The notes beneath the pieces were generated by a model, which saw nothing but the letters and a program-made list of their open reading frames with translations, did no database searches and had not been told where the DNA came from. The translations under genes and the position numbers were made by a program. Positions 11,460 to 23,386 of a DNA stretch of 64,000 nt are shown here, piece after piece. Source of the DNA: Larix kaempferi (Eukaryota > Streptophyta > Pinopsida > Pinales > Pinaceae); contig BSBM01000047.1 in NCBI GenBank assembly GCA_027924585.1, positions 22,507,501-22,571,500 on the forward strand, given 5' to 3'. The stretch's first letter is position 1; each line of letters opens with the position of its first letter.

Positions 11460-12211
11460 AACACATCATAGTTTTGATTTTTTTTATTAATCCAAAAAGT
11501 GATGTAATAGACACCTATGCAGCCTAAGCTCGGTGACACGTGAACCTATTAGCCTCCAAACCAATGCGTTGTATTTTTTTTGAATTCTCGGGCTAGTAAA
11601 TCCATTTATGCTTATTAATGGCGGTGGTTGATTTTGAAATCAAGAACCCCGCGGGCTGTTTGAGGGCTCTGCCTGATATATCAAAGAGACTTATTTTCAT
11701 TTTTCATGGGCAGGGAAAAAGGAAGAGAAAAAAAAAACCACAGCCGTGGATAGCCTGTGAGCTAGCACGCTGCTATGAACCGCCGTAACTCAATCTGTAA
11801 CTCAATTTGTGGATGGTCCTCTATCTTAGCGGCCGTATATGTAACCAGAATGTTGAACCAAGTTTAATGAACAGAGTATTTCATTTTCTGGCTTGTTTAT
11901 TTTGCCCTCCAAAAGTGATTCTCTCTGCACGCATTTTACGGATCTGAGTGCTGGGTATTCTATTCCGTGAGTTTAAACCTCTGAAGGTGAAATTTATGAT
12001 GAATGTTGAGCGCATTTGTTAAATGCAGGTTCTTGTTGACGCCTGTTCCTTGAGATTTACTGCAGGGTTGTTCGAGACTGACAGGGGAATCTCTGCGTGA
12101 AGAGCAGACCCAGGCGAGAGGCACCCTTCAGTGATTCGTAAAGTTGTGCTTGGGACTACAGGAAGCAGTTTTGAATGGTCTCACCTGCCAACACTCACGG
12201 GGTTGGCATCA
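11432..12211 (+). repeat. gypsy copy A 3' LTR
   Basis: 780 bp, TGATGCAGGAGC...TTGGCATCA, homologous to the two LTRs of copy B with a few percent differences. It is followed by CAAGTTATATCTCC, the same flank as copy B. Confidence 0.93.
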
Positions 12212-14583
12212 CAAGTTATATCTCCATGTCATGATAGTGTTAGCATGCTCCAATGGAGTCATTGAAAGTACTTCCAAAAAATTAATTTCATATATTGTGA
12301 TAGAGCTTGAACACTCCATTGAAATTACTTCCAAAAAGATTATTTTCAAGAGGGATATATTGTGATAGAGCTTGAACACTCCATTGAAATTAATTCCAAA
12401 AAGATTATTTTCAAGAGGGTGTGATAGAGCAATGATATATGTTATTGTTAAATGGGTGACTGAGATTAATTTTGTAATAAAACAATAATATAATATATAT
12501 TATTGTGAGATTAGTTTCATATGGGGTAGTAAACCTATATTATTGTTAGATAAGTGACTTTAAATGGTTTAAAGTCATGAATAATTCTTATGAGAATTGT
12601 TTTTCCAAATTTTATAGTTAATTGTCATCATTTAAATAGACATCGTTGAATTTCATGTCTTATCCCAATAATATGATATTTATTAATAATTTGAGAATTG
12701 AAAATGAATTTGAATAGTTATCATTCTTATTTTTAATATATATTTTTTAATTAATTTTTTATCATTAATTTTTATATCATATTTTATTTTATCTTTAATT
12801 TTAATAATTTTATCTTTTCATTTTTTTAATTTTATTTTTCATTTTTTTTATTCAAAATTTAAATTTTATTAAACAAAAAATTGTAATTATTTGTATATAA
12901 TGATATACAAATCTTATAAATTGAATAGATTAGATAAAAAAGGAAGTAGATCCCGCTATTGATTGTTAAGGTAGAAAAGAATATAATCATTAATAATGAT
13001 TATATTCTTTTCTACCTTAACAATCAATAGCGTGATCTACTTCCTTTTTTCCTTTAACATTTCAAAATTACAAAAAAATAATAATGGACATAACATACAA
13101 AGTAAGAAACACTTATTAAGAATATTTGTATGTGAATCTTATCACTATTAAATATTCATAAATTTAACTTTATTATAAATGATGTCCATTATCTCAAATT
13201 GATTTTTAGACTAAAGTAATTCAACAATTTTTATTATAAATATCTATTTATAAAAATATTTTAAAAAATAAAAAATTATAAATTTTCACTTATCAATCAA
13301 CTTGTTATTATTGATTTGAATTTAGACAAAATAATTATAAACTAAAATATTTAAAAACAGTTTTAGTTATTAATCAAAATAATTATAAACTAAAATATTT
13401 AAAAACAGTTTTAGTTATTATTGATTTGAATTTAATCAAAATAATCATAAACTATAAAATATTTAAAACATAAAATATTTAAAAATAATTTTAATTAGAA
13501 ATATGTATTTTATGAATACATCAATCGCACTCAACACAAAATAAAAACTTTCACATGTGTTTCTTTGTATGAATATTAAGCATTTTTATAATTTATTTGA
13601 CCTTCACATGTGTTTCTTTGTATTCAATAATGGATGAATATTACTCATTTTAATAATTTATATTCAAATAATTTAGTTAAATAGTATCATTTTTCTAATT
13701 AAAGATTTTAAAAAGAGTATATTAACCATTTTTATAATTTATATTCAAATAATTTGGATGAATAGTATCATTTTTCTAATTAAAGATTTAGAAAAAGTCA
13801 GAATACATTTTGTGATATAACTCATTATCATGGAAATTAATATTAAGGTAAAAATGCTTTTAATTTTAAAGATATTAATTTAAAACATTAATATTTATTT
13901 AGAAATATAAAAAATATATAATATTTAAAAAAAATTACAATTGAATATATATCTCACTTTTTTTTTCAATTTGAAATGTGATTTCAAAAAATTTCATATA
14001 ATCTTTTTTATTTCAATAAAACACCTAAATCTCAAATTAATATAAAAAAATAATCACTTAAGAAAATTAATTTTATTTAATCAAAATAATTTTATGTATT
14101 CTAAACATTAAATTATAAGATGAAAATATAAAAGCAATGGTTTTGATTAATAGAAAATTATTTAAATCAAATCTAACTAATTCATTAGGTTAAAGTGTAG
14201 GTAGATATCTGTGAGTTATAGTTTCTTAAATTAAAAACCACTTTCACAATTCACAATAAATTCTAACAAATAAAAAAAAATATTTAATAAAAATGATGTT
14301 ATTAAAGATATTCACACAAATTCTAACAAACAAAAAAAATTATTTAATAAAAATGATGTTATTAAAGATATTTTAGTTTAAATATTTTTCACCTTAATAT
14401 CACCTCATATACGTGGTGTCAAAAGATATGTCTACATCATGGCAGAATGCTCCTTTCCTATATGTCTAAATCATGACCAAGAATGCCATGGTAGGCCATT
14501 CAATAAAATCAGAGTCAACGATAGGTCCTCTAAAAAGATTAATTTCACGTATTGTTTCATAATGTTATGTTTTCATTTCAATA
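12212..14583. repeat. AT-rich flank, copy A of the segmental duplication
   Basis: Very AT-rich DNA with no gene. It matches 29629-32037 almost base for base, with scattered substitutions and small indels. The match stops after TTTTCATTTCAAT; the sequences then differ. Internal direct repeats are visible (AAAATATTTAAAAACAG near 13340 and 13395; CCTTCACATGTGTTTC near 13548 and 13602). A diverged third relative lies from about 39650. Confidence 0.9.
12936..13050. repeat. 115-bp near-perfect palindrome
   Basis: 57-bp arms (12936-12992 and 12994-13050) around a single base, with one mismatch. Arms begin AAAAAAGGAAGTAGATC and meet at ...AATCATTAATAATGATT.... It could extrude as a cruciform or transcribe as a long hairpin. 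Copy B carries the same structure at 30354-30468. It may be a foldback or MITE-like insertion, but I see no clear target duplication. Confidence 0.92.
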
Positions 14584-15000
14584 GGTTTTGGACACTTTTT
14601 GATGGGTAGGGAAGCAAAAAATGGGTATTTTAGAAGCGGGGTGAAAGAATGAGAAAATTTGTCAAAGAGAGACAAAGAAGTAGAAATAAGGAATGAACAC
14701 GGTGGCAAAATTTGGAGGTGAGAGGGTGAAAATTGAAGAAGTTATGACAAACCCTAAAAATAGACAAATGTGATATTTCTGGCTTTGGGAAGTAGAATTT
14801 GGGATAGGGTCCTCAGGAATGAAATATGTAGAATGGGATTGCAGAGGTGTCCGGGATCGGCAACAGATGGATTTGAAACGACGCCGAATGGATAAAAAAT
14901 GGTTGGATCTGAAACGGTTGGATCTAGAACGACTGTCAAAATGAATCTGAAACGGCTCAGAATGGATATGAAATGGTGCCGAAGTGATCAACAATAGTTC
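14584..15000. other. Unassigned noncoding DNA
   Basis: Begins where duplication copy A ends. A GAAACG(G/A) motif recurs between 14870 and 14955 (AAACGACGCCGAATGGAT and similar), a short imperfect repeat. The open frames on the minus strand follow this repeat and are not convincing genes. Confidence 0.4.
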
Positions 15001-15416
15001 AGCTAAAAATAGATATGGACCCCAGGTATGTGCGGCTTCTTAACAGTTCAGGGGTTTCACTTGGCCACCAATGTTTTTTTACGACTTGCGTATCGGGGCA
15101 GTACCCCTCACTCCACGACTCAAGTAAAACTGATAACTGCTTTGCCACAAACGACAGCTCTTGGTTTACCTCACGGGTGGGAACTAGTCAATCAGGTAGG
15201 GGCCGTTGCACTTTTCGCTGGCAGGTCCTCTCAATGGGCCAGCTACTTTGGGGTTCCTGTGGTACTCCTCACAATGATTTTTAGGGCTTATGCCCAAGTA
15301 CTTCCCACAGTTAAGCGGATATGAATTATTCCCAAATCCGAACTTGCAACATATGCGAAATTTTTTTTTGGCATAAATTCCACCCAACGAGCCCAAGAAA
15401 GTGCTCTGATACCAGA
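15001..15416 (-). mobile_element. Leader fragment of a minus-strand gypsy element
   Basis: Internal sequence just downstream (on the minus strand) of the primer site at 15403-15414. The segment 15270-15350 matches, in opposite orientation, 42980-43055 of the gypsy element at 42-45 kb (CTTAACTGTGGGAAGTACTT, GGGCATAAGCCC). No gag or pol follows and no second LTR is seen, so this is a truncated 5' end. Plus-strand open frames across 15015-15324 match no family I know. Confidence 0.65.
15403..15414 (-). other. Primer-binding site, minus-strand element
   Basis: The minus strand reads TGGTATCAGAGC, two bases inside the LTR end, the same spacing as at 42548-42559. Confidence 0.85.
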
Positions 15417-15821
15417 TGTGAAGAACCTGCAATAATTAATTAATGAAAAGAAACGATATAGCAGAAATAACAGAACTCAAAATCACTTTTATATTCATCG
15501 CAGGCCACTTTGAGGGGGAAACCTCCTTTGAGCAAGTTCAATACAAATAACTTCACGGTACCTTCATTAGTCTCAACACAAACTTATATACTAAGTCTAG
15601 GCGCCAATACCATGGGTCAATACCATGTGTCAATACAAACCATGGGCCAATACAAAATATGGATCAACAATTACTACGGGACGACTTACAAAGCATATGA
15701 GTCCAACAACAATAATACAAACTATGGAGCAACAAATACTACGGGACGACTTACAAAGCATATGCGTCCAACAACAATATACTAACAAAGTAAATGGAAG
15801 GGTTGACATGGGTTCTTAACA
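15417..15821 (-). repeat. gypsy LTR on the minus strand
   Basis: 405 bp reading TGTTAAGAACCCATGTCAAC...CACA on the minus strand. It is clearly related to the 385-bp LTRs at 42161 and 45205: shared start, GTTGTTGGACGCATATGC and CGTAGTATT motifs, and the same LTR end and primer site. It has diverged more from them than they have from each other. Confidence 0.85.
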
Positions 15822-16281
15822 ATATGCAAGTGGACTGTACACTCATCCCATCGATGGGCATTGCCCTTGGGAATGGGGGTTCAGAGGAGTATCCCCCGAA
15901 AAAAATTTATGGATTTTTTTGTTGGCCAACCATTTACGGGCATGTGGTATTGAGTAACCCGTAGTATTTCCCATGGTAATTCCCTTTAAAAGGAAAATAT
16001 TATAATACGGCAATGTAATGTATTGTAGCATTGTAAAGATATCTGTGATTGTGTAAGAGAGACTGAGAGAGATTGAAGAGGAAGTTGCAACGGATGTGTT
16101 GCAGGTTGTATCCCTTCACTTGTTGGATGGTATGATAATAAAATGACTAGCAATTTCACCATGGACGTAGCCCATATTGGGTGAACCACACTATATTGGT
16201 GTCTCTCTTGTATTGTGTTTATGTGATTTATATTTGCATCTTGTTTATTGTTATTGCTCTACGATCCTATTTTTTCTAACA
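15822..16281 (+). repeat. Probable copia LTR remnant
   Basis: Contains ATGGACGTAGCCCATATTGG and GGGTGAACCACACTA, a motif pair typical of the transcribed part of many plant copia LTRs, and ends TTTTTTCTAACA. A TTTAAAAGG motif near 15985 may be its TATA region. No adjoining gag or pol is visible. The gypsy fragment at 15001-15821 abuts it. The exact left end is uncertain. Confidence 0.5.
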
Positions 16282-18338
16282 GTTTCATATGTAACAACCT
16301 TGAAACCTGTCAATATTCTCTAGCCACTAGCATGCAATAGAAAACTAGAAAGCAAGTATTAAAAGCAGAGACACATGAAATCAAAAATCACAACAACAAC
16401 GATATGTTTTTTCTTTCCTTGTTTTTTTTTCATTTCTTTTAGTTTCTTTGCCACCTTTTTTGTGTTTCGTTGCTTGTTTGTGTGTCAATTTTCTTGTCTT
16501 GTTCCTTGTTATATCTATTTGGAAACATGTATAGCTACAATTATTATAACCATTGTTGCTCACACAAAACACAATTTGTCTATAGATGAGGAAATGCAAT
16601 TTCAACAACATGAGGAGTTATAAGTGACAAAGCAGAGAAAAAATTGTAATTGTTTTTTTTAATTAGTACTAGAGCAAGTCAAATGCCATGTGCCAAACAT
16701 GTTTCATTGTCTTGAATACAACAAATCCTTTCCGAGCTTAGGTCAAAGCACGTCTTATAAGGACAAGCTATTTTCTAATGACCATGTCAAAGAAATGCTT
16801 AACTACAATAGAGGAGTTCATTATAAACAAAGCCTAATTTATTCTTAAAACCTACTGCAACTATTGAAACCAAACAAGAACACAAAACAAAGACTGAAAG
16901 AAGAAATCAGAGCCAATAACCAACAAAGAAAAAATAGAACAAATGAGAAATGGAAATGACTAAGTTCGTTTAGATGCAATGAAAATATTGCATTTTGTAT
17001 TTATAATGATATAGCTAAATTGTGCAAAGGAAAATATTGACATTTGTTTATATGCAATGAACGCCTTCTGCTTTGGTCAGGAAAGTAAACTGGCCAATAA
17101 AAAATCTCCAGAACATTGCACAAAGAGGTCAAAGACTTGTCTTCACCTATGTTGTGCTTATCTCTGGAGAATGCAAGTGATGGAACTAACAGTACGAATT
17201 TTCTTTACAATGTTGCCAATGTTCCAATGATCTAATTTATGAAATGAACCACATAAATGAGGTAGATTCTGGTTCCGAAATATTTTTTTAAACTAATGCT
17301 TTCCCTTAGTTCTCTTGCAAATGAGGTATTTTCCAATGAAATACACATTGCATTTAAGTTGTTCGAATCCAAGCATGTTCCATCAATTTTTAGATAGATG
17401 TTGAAAGAAGATTTCTCTACTTTTAACACAACTTTGGATGAGTAGAGACTGTGCCAAGCATGAAGTAAAATAAGTAGAAACTGATTACAAAGATCTATGC
17501 ATATTCAGATTAGAATGGTTATTTCTATGTGAGTGCAATATGCACAACAATGTTGAAAACAAAAATCGTCTAGCAAAATATATTTTTAGTTATAGCAATC
17601 TTTGCAACTGCAAATTCCCCTGTTCCCAGCTTTTTCAAAGGCAATACAATTTTACAACAATTTTTTTTTAATATGAAGAAGCATTTTTAGAACCAGAGAT
17701 TGCTCCAAAGGAGACAAAAAAATGCAATAAACAGTACACAAATAATTAAACAATCAAAACAAATTATGTAAGTATTGTACATCGATGGAAACTATAAAAG
17801 CTCGAAAAGAAAAAGTAAAAAACAAACAATATTCTTATAAACAAAGAACTTGCATGAGGCTCTAGACCTAACAAAGATGTATAAAAAAACAGGTGAATAT
17901 CTTTTAAAAAAACCATCAGAAGCACAAGCACTTTTGTTGTTAACAAACACATATAAGGTGCTTTGCAGGTAAAAAACTAGTCAAAAACTTGTTGAATTAT
18001 GCAAGTCATTATTTTTCTTATAAAGCATTTGCCTACAAATGGCAAGTTGTACATGATCCATGTAAAATAGGTTGATGCTTAGATTCTAATAAAAGAACAA
18101 AAAAGGACATAATATATCCACGAAGGAAAAAAAAAACATCAGCAATAAATCTAAGCATTTAAAGTTAACAAGAAAACTACAATAGTGAACAAATGAGAAT
18201 ATATATATATATTATATCATCAATTTACTCTATCTTACAATTTCCTTATGGTTCATATTTCTATGTTGTGCAAGCAGGAGGCTGCTTATATAGAACTTCC
18301 CATTCTTTTTCTACATATTTTTTAACATTGTTTATGGT
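16282..18338. other. AT-rich region without identified gene
   Basis: Long A+T-rich stretch with poly-T and poly-A runs. Short open frames (for example 17232-17429 minus) match nothing I recognise. It could be the 3' part of the helicase/endonuclease transposon remnant just to the right, which runs on the minus strand, but I see no terminal hairpin that would show this. Confidence 0.4.
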
Positions 18339-20131
18339 GTTGCAAGAGCAAGTGAAATGAAGCTTGTATGGTTGTCAGTCCAATAAGCATGAAAGATTCC
18401 AAATACAATATTAGTATTCTCTACATTTGACTAAAAATGGTCAAGCATTGAGCCATTCTCTATCATTGATTTGGTTGTCAATAGTTTAAAGCCATTGCTT
18501 TCCATAAACAAGTTCAATTTTTTTTTGTTGAACTATGTTGTAACATGTCTATGTTAAAATCTCCTACACTAAAAATTTTCTTGTTTTGTTTTGTTTGGAA
18601 GAACACATAAGTCAAAAATGTAAGAAGGCTTTGAACTGGAGTTTTTGATCTATTATAAATGTTTATTAGGTTGAATCAATGATAATTAACTTTGAGTTGC
18701 TATAGATTATTGTTTTTTTTTAGCAAGTAGCAATCCCATGTATATCAAATTTCGATAGATAGTTATATTATTTTGCAAGTAAAGTATCTTTGGAAATTTT
18801 GTGAATGCGAGTTTCTTGGAAGCATAATATATCTGCTTGCATGATCTCATTGTATTTTACAACATATTCCGTATGCAATGCTAGTCTTTGTGTGTTTAAC
18901 ATACATATTAGGAAACATTTTTGTTCTTTCCTCGAACAAAGTCCATATTGAAATTTCAATTATGAATATGTTTTGATTCTTTCAATTTTAGTAACAACTT
19001 TAAAATAAACAAGATAAATTATTCTCTTTTAACTTGTTTATAAGATAGAGAGATTCAATGTTTTTGACGCGGGAAAGGGCATTATACACAAGGCCATGTT
19101 TTTTTATTCGCGCGGGATCAAATGCCAATCTATCCATTGTTAGAACTTGTGCACCATGGATTGCTCGTGCACGTGCTAATTGAAGAGGGAATTGTTCTCA
19201 TATCATTGTTTTCCTATTTTATTTTGTATTTTGCACGAAATTCTTTTAATAGGCGTCCAATTGCACATAACATCATGTGTGTATAGTTGTTGCATACTAG
19301 CTCGTTGCGCATATCCAATTGTTGGATGCTGGAATTCAATCCACACAATTTCAAATGGCTTTGTTGTATAGCATTTGAAAATCCCTTCTACACCGTTCAC
19401 CAACCCATCGTCAATTACATAGCTTCCTCCAATCAATTCAACAAGCATATTGTTTTTCAACTCAATTGAGAAGGGGAGATAATTTGGTTTTGTTCAAATA
19501 TTGGTTTCTCAATCAAGTCAACTACTTTGTCAATAGCTATTAGACTATACGAAGTTGTTTTAACAACACACAACATTTTCTTATTACGCTCTTCCACATC
19601 TTTATTCCTATAAAAGAGGTAAGGAAATGTAGGATCCCGTGGTGTTGGTCTATGGCATACTTGATTAAGGTAAGAAATATCATCCTTAGTATGTGTGTTA
19701 GTTCTTATTCTATTTAAAATAGAAACAAACTTTTTGTTTGTTTGTCGCATTCTTTTTTCCAATTCAAATATCTTAACGTTTTCTACCCAAAACCCATATG
19801 GTATTTTCTTGATGCAAGATTGGCTATTTAAAAATCCAAGAATCGCGTATAGGTTTTGCTTGGAACAAATCGCCACAAATATGACATCTAGATTCCTAAA
19901 TGGAAACGCATGTGTGTGCATAATTTCTCTAAGCCTGTTGTCTATGTTGTATAACATCCGTGCACCAATTAGCAATGCTTCATCTATTAATAGAACGTGC
20001 AAGTGCTGATATGATTTGGTTATTGAGTCTAATGTGTTTGAGCTTAGCGGAATCAAATTTGCATAGTTGAATGGAAGATGCAACGCATAATGAATTGTGA
20101 TGCCATGTACATTGTAGGCATATTTTCCCAT
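18339..20131 (-). pseudogene. Helentron-like PIF1 helicase fused to EEP endonuclease, broken
   Basis: Minus-strand coding remnant of a rolling-circle transposon protein. From 20131 downward it reads as a PIF1-type helicase: AYNVHGITIHYALHLPF, the Walker B-like LLIDEALLIGARM (about residues 47-59), then a C-terminal part in another frame with QFPLQLARARAIHGAQ and NALSRVKNIESLYLI (about 19200-19030). After a frameshift follow EEP-domain pieces: NTQRLALH...ADILCFQETRI (about 18900-18820), VGDFNIDM (18544-18570) and an end with YWTDNHTSF near 18370. The Walker A part is missing upstream. Stops and frameshifts make it a pseudogene. Helicase plus EEP in this order is the Helentron/Helitron2 arrangement. 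Confidence 0.82.
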
Positions 20132-20209
20132 AAATTATTATATGAAAAATTATTATATGCTAGAAAACACAAATTATTATATGAAAAATTATTATATGCT
20201 AGAAAACAC
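20132..20209. repeat. Two 39-bp direct repeats
   Basis: Two exact copies (20132-20170 and 20171-20209) of a unit starting AAATTATTATATG, itself built of two ATTATTATATG halves. A partial third copy follows. The array replaces the expected upstream part of the helicase gene. Confidence 0.88.
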
Positions 20210-23200
20210 ATAAATTATTATATGCTAAAGGAAACCTAGCTTATTATGAATATTTTATATAAAATATTTAAATATATTATGGACAATTATAAATAGTGGG
20301 GATAACTATTTAATAATATACACATTTATACATATATATGAAAAATGATGGATATTATAATTGTGTGATATATATTTACACGAAAAGTAAATAGATAGTC
20401 CTAATAACTATTTAGCTATAATATATATATAAAGAGATCAAAATAAGCCTTAAAGAGTATTAGGAAATAAGTAATATTAACCTAGTAGGTTATTATATAA
20501 ACTATTATGCACATATAATATATAAAGATGATAAAATAAATTAATAAGACATTTTAAAGGTTTCTAGAAAACCCTTAAAGGAACTACATGTTATGGGTTA
20601 TCTTCTAGAAAAATTAAAAGAGTACAAATATTATAAGAGTATAAAGATTATAAGCTATAGGGTATAGTCATTAAAAGTGACATATAATTGCTTAAAAACA
20701 AATATTTAATTTATTATTGCTCTTTCATATAAAGGGTAAGGATGAAATCTACTAAATTATTAATAGAGTATATGTTAGATATGGAAGACATTATGTCACA
20801 CGTTAAAATTTATAGTGAAATCTTAAAAGATTAAGGTATCCTCATGGGGCCGACTCGAACTTTAGTGGAAATTTCTTGGGCTGTGTCTCCAAAGTGGAGG
20901 AGAGCACTAAAACTTTCTTGTTGCCATTTGTCACCGAGTGGGAAATCGGTTGGGTAATAGTGGAAGGTTAAATGTTCTCCATTAAATGATTTTCTTTTTA
21001 TCAAAACTACCATCGGTTGGGTAAAGGGAAATCGGTTGGGGTACATTTTTTTCTTTAGACTCGAGCATAGTGGGGAAGCTCCATTGGAGTCTTATGTTTT
21101 AGTCATTTATTACGTAGTGGAGTAATGTCACCTTAGTCATTTATATACACTGCTATTGACCTATAGGCGGTGGTAAGTCTACTAGCCAAAATTTGTTATA
21201 TTCTATCTTCGAAACATAGTCATATGTTGGCTTATAATTTATTTATTTTCCATCCTTTGAATGCACCGAGATTTTTGGAAATAAATAGTTAAGAAGGCCG
21301 AATCCCAGTTACAGTATGTAGATATATATTTTAATCTCGCTTTGGTACGGATTAGGAAAGGGGTCGGTTATTTTGCCAAATGTTTATAATATTGTTAAAT
21401 GTTTTTATGATGAAGATGACACCTGTTCTACCACTTGTATGATGTTGGTTTCGTATACTTAGATGGTCTAAATTCTTTAATGAGTCATTGAGGTATGCCC
21501 TCTATGAGAGCGGCTTGAGCAACAACTACGTTGCAGGATGTAACCCACTTTTTGAAAGATTAATAGAAAAGAAAAACAACTTTTTTTGGACGTAGCCTAA
21601 GGAGTGGGTGAACCACGTTAAAAATGGACTCTCCTTATGTTTTCTCGTATGTAATCTCTTGATATTGTCTTATGTGTATTCTCTGGATATTGTGTATGTA
21701 GTTGATTTGGTTTGAAAATGTGTACTTCATGCATTTATCTATTGCTAACTATTACTAACTACAATAGCTTGTTGTGCAATTGTTAATTATATCAAGCTAG
21801 AAAATATGACATCTAGAGCTATGGGTTGAAATGAAAATAGATATGAAGGTATAGTTGTAAGATCAGAATGTATGAGATTTTATAATCATTGTATTGTTGC
21901 AAGGATGGTTGCTTTACAAATCTTATTATTTCTTAATGCAAACCTGTTTTCGTGTTAAGCCTTGGATTTGTAAGAAGTAGTTAGTGTTAAAAAGGTTATT
22001 AACATTTACTTGATCGCAAATGACACTAGTAAAAAAGGATAGAATAATTGGTAAGATTCATCACCTTTCAGATAAATCTTTTATAGTGAATTTGGCATTA
22101 AAAATTATATGTATGTTCTTCGCTAGTTTAACACTAAGGTACAAACCAGGTGAAATTCAAATTGAAGAAATTTTAGCTGGTTCCACATTTTATATCAATA
22201 AGGTATTCATGAATTAGTTTATAAAGTAAGTAGACATAGCAAATGTTTATATTCCGAAATTTCTCATAAGGGCTGACATAGGATCTCACTTTATGTTTAA
22301 GTAAAAATAGTATATCCCATACTTTATTGTGAAAAACATTAGTAATTTACCAAAATTACCAATGCTGAAATTTGGGTACATGACAAAGTGATACAACACA
22401 AAACAAAGTATAAAAACCGCAAGAGGATGGAAGAAATCTTGTTGCTTTTATACAATGGTGGTTTATTCACAACAGTGGAAAATAATATATGAACAACTGC
22501 TATTGGTCTTAAACCATACCACTAAACTTGGTTCCTCAATAGCTACTGAGAAAAGAAGAGATTATTGTACTCTACTTTATCCTAAGCATGGAAACGTGAA
22601 TTTTCTTTTTACTAATAGCAGAACGTTGTCTGACAAGTAGGGAAACAAAAAAAAGCATCAGTCAAACCGAATGCAACACTAATTTGGCAATCAAAAGAGA
22701 GTCAAGTAAGAAAAGGAGAATTAGGCTAGATAAATATTAGCTAAAATTTCATAAGCATATTAGAGCAATTGTCACAAATTCTAGTAATCATAGTAGCAAC
22801 AACATTAAAAGTTTAAATAAATTCACATATTTTATTTCTTCTTTTTTTTGTCATAACAAACAGAACTAATTACTGTGCAGATGGGAATAAATCTTATATT
22901 TATAATGTTAAAAGTAAATTTTATTTGCAGATGTTCTTTTACTAACTATTTATACCCTACAATTATATGCCAATGTCGTTATAGTGATAGCATGTTATGG
23001 GAGATGGTTCAATAAAATCAAAGTCAATGAAGTATTTCACATAGTGCGAAAGAGAAATAATATCTATTACTGATGCGTAAGTCATGAATAATATCTATTA
23101 GTGACTTGCACATTTTTTTTTTCTAATTTCTTAACTATTACCATTATTTAGATATCAATTGATTCATATCAATCAATGTTCATATTTTAGTGTAAATACC

Positions 23201-23386
23201 ATCTTTTAAATAATCCCAACAATATATGTATGTATATATATAGTGCTATAACATAGTTTTCCTATGTCGATGCTCCTTCCTAGTTACTTCTTATAATGCA
23301 AATTGTATCTCCATGTCATTAAATATATAAAATCATGTGGTGCTATAACATAGTTTTCCTATCCCCCACTTGCTTATAATCCAAGT
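20210..23386. other. AT-rich region, possible LTR remnant inside
   Basis: No gene recognised. At about 21590-21690, TTGGACGTAGCCTAAGGAG and GGGTGAACCACGTTAAAAATG resemble the copia LTR motif pair seen near 16170, so 21060-21790 may be another decayed copia LTR (low confidence). 22980-23040 (CAATAAAATCAAAGTCAA) faintly resembles 14500-14520, and GTGCTATAACATAGTTTTCCTAT occurs twice (near 23242 and 23339) just before the gypsy B insertion. Confidence 0.4.

Larger units (their letters stand above)
1..12211 (+). mobile_element. Ty3/gypsy chromovirus copy A, interrupted, left end outside window
   Basis: Right-hand part of a chromovirus: a gag fragment (1-484), then protease, reverse transcriptase, RNase H, integrase and chromodomain (7623-11459), then a 780-bp 3' LTR (11432-12211). 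Position 1 corresponds to 24559 of the complete related copy B. It is split by a copia insertion at 485-7617. Several stops and frameshifts in pol show it is dead. The DNA just after its LTR is the same as that after copy B, so the two are products of one duplication rather than two independent insertions. The 5' LTR and primer site lie outside the window. Confidence 0.93.

Noticed and set aside
15015-15324. Two overlapping plus-strand open frames of 89 and 98 codons
   Set aside because: They lie antisense to a gypsy leader fragment and match no family I recognise.
16375-16623. Open frame with a hydrophobic Phe-rich start, possible membrane protein
   Set aside because: The Phe run comes from poly-T; an equally long frame is open on the opposite strand. 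No family recognised.
21060-21790. Complete copia LTR
   Set aside because: Only the short GGACGTAGCC / GGGTGAACCACG motif pair is recognisable; no ends, primer site or coding sequence, so noted only as a possible remnant.
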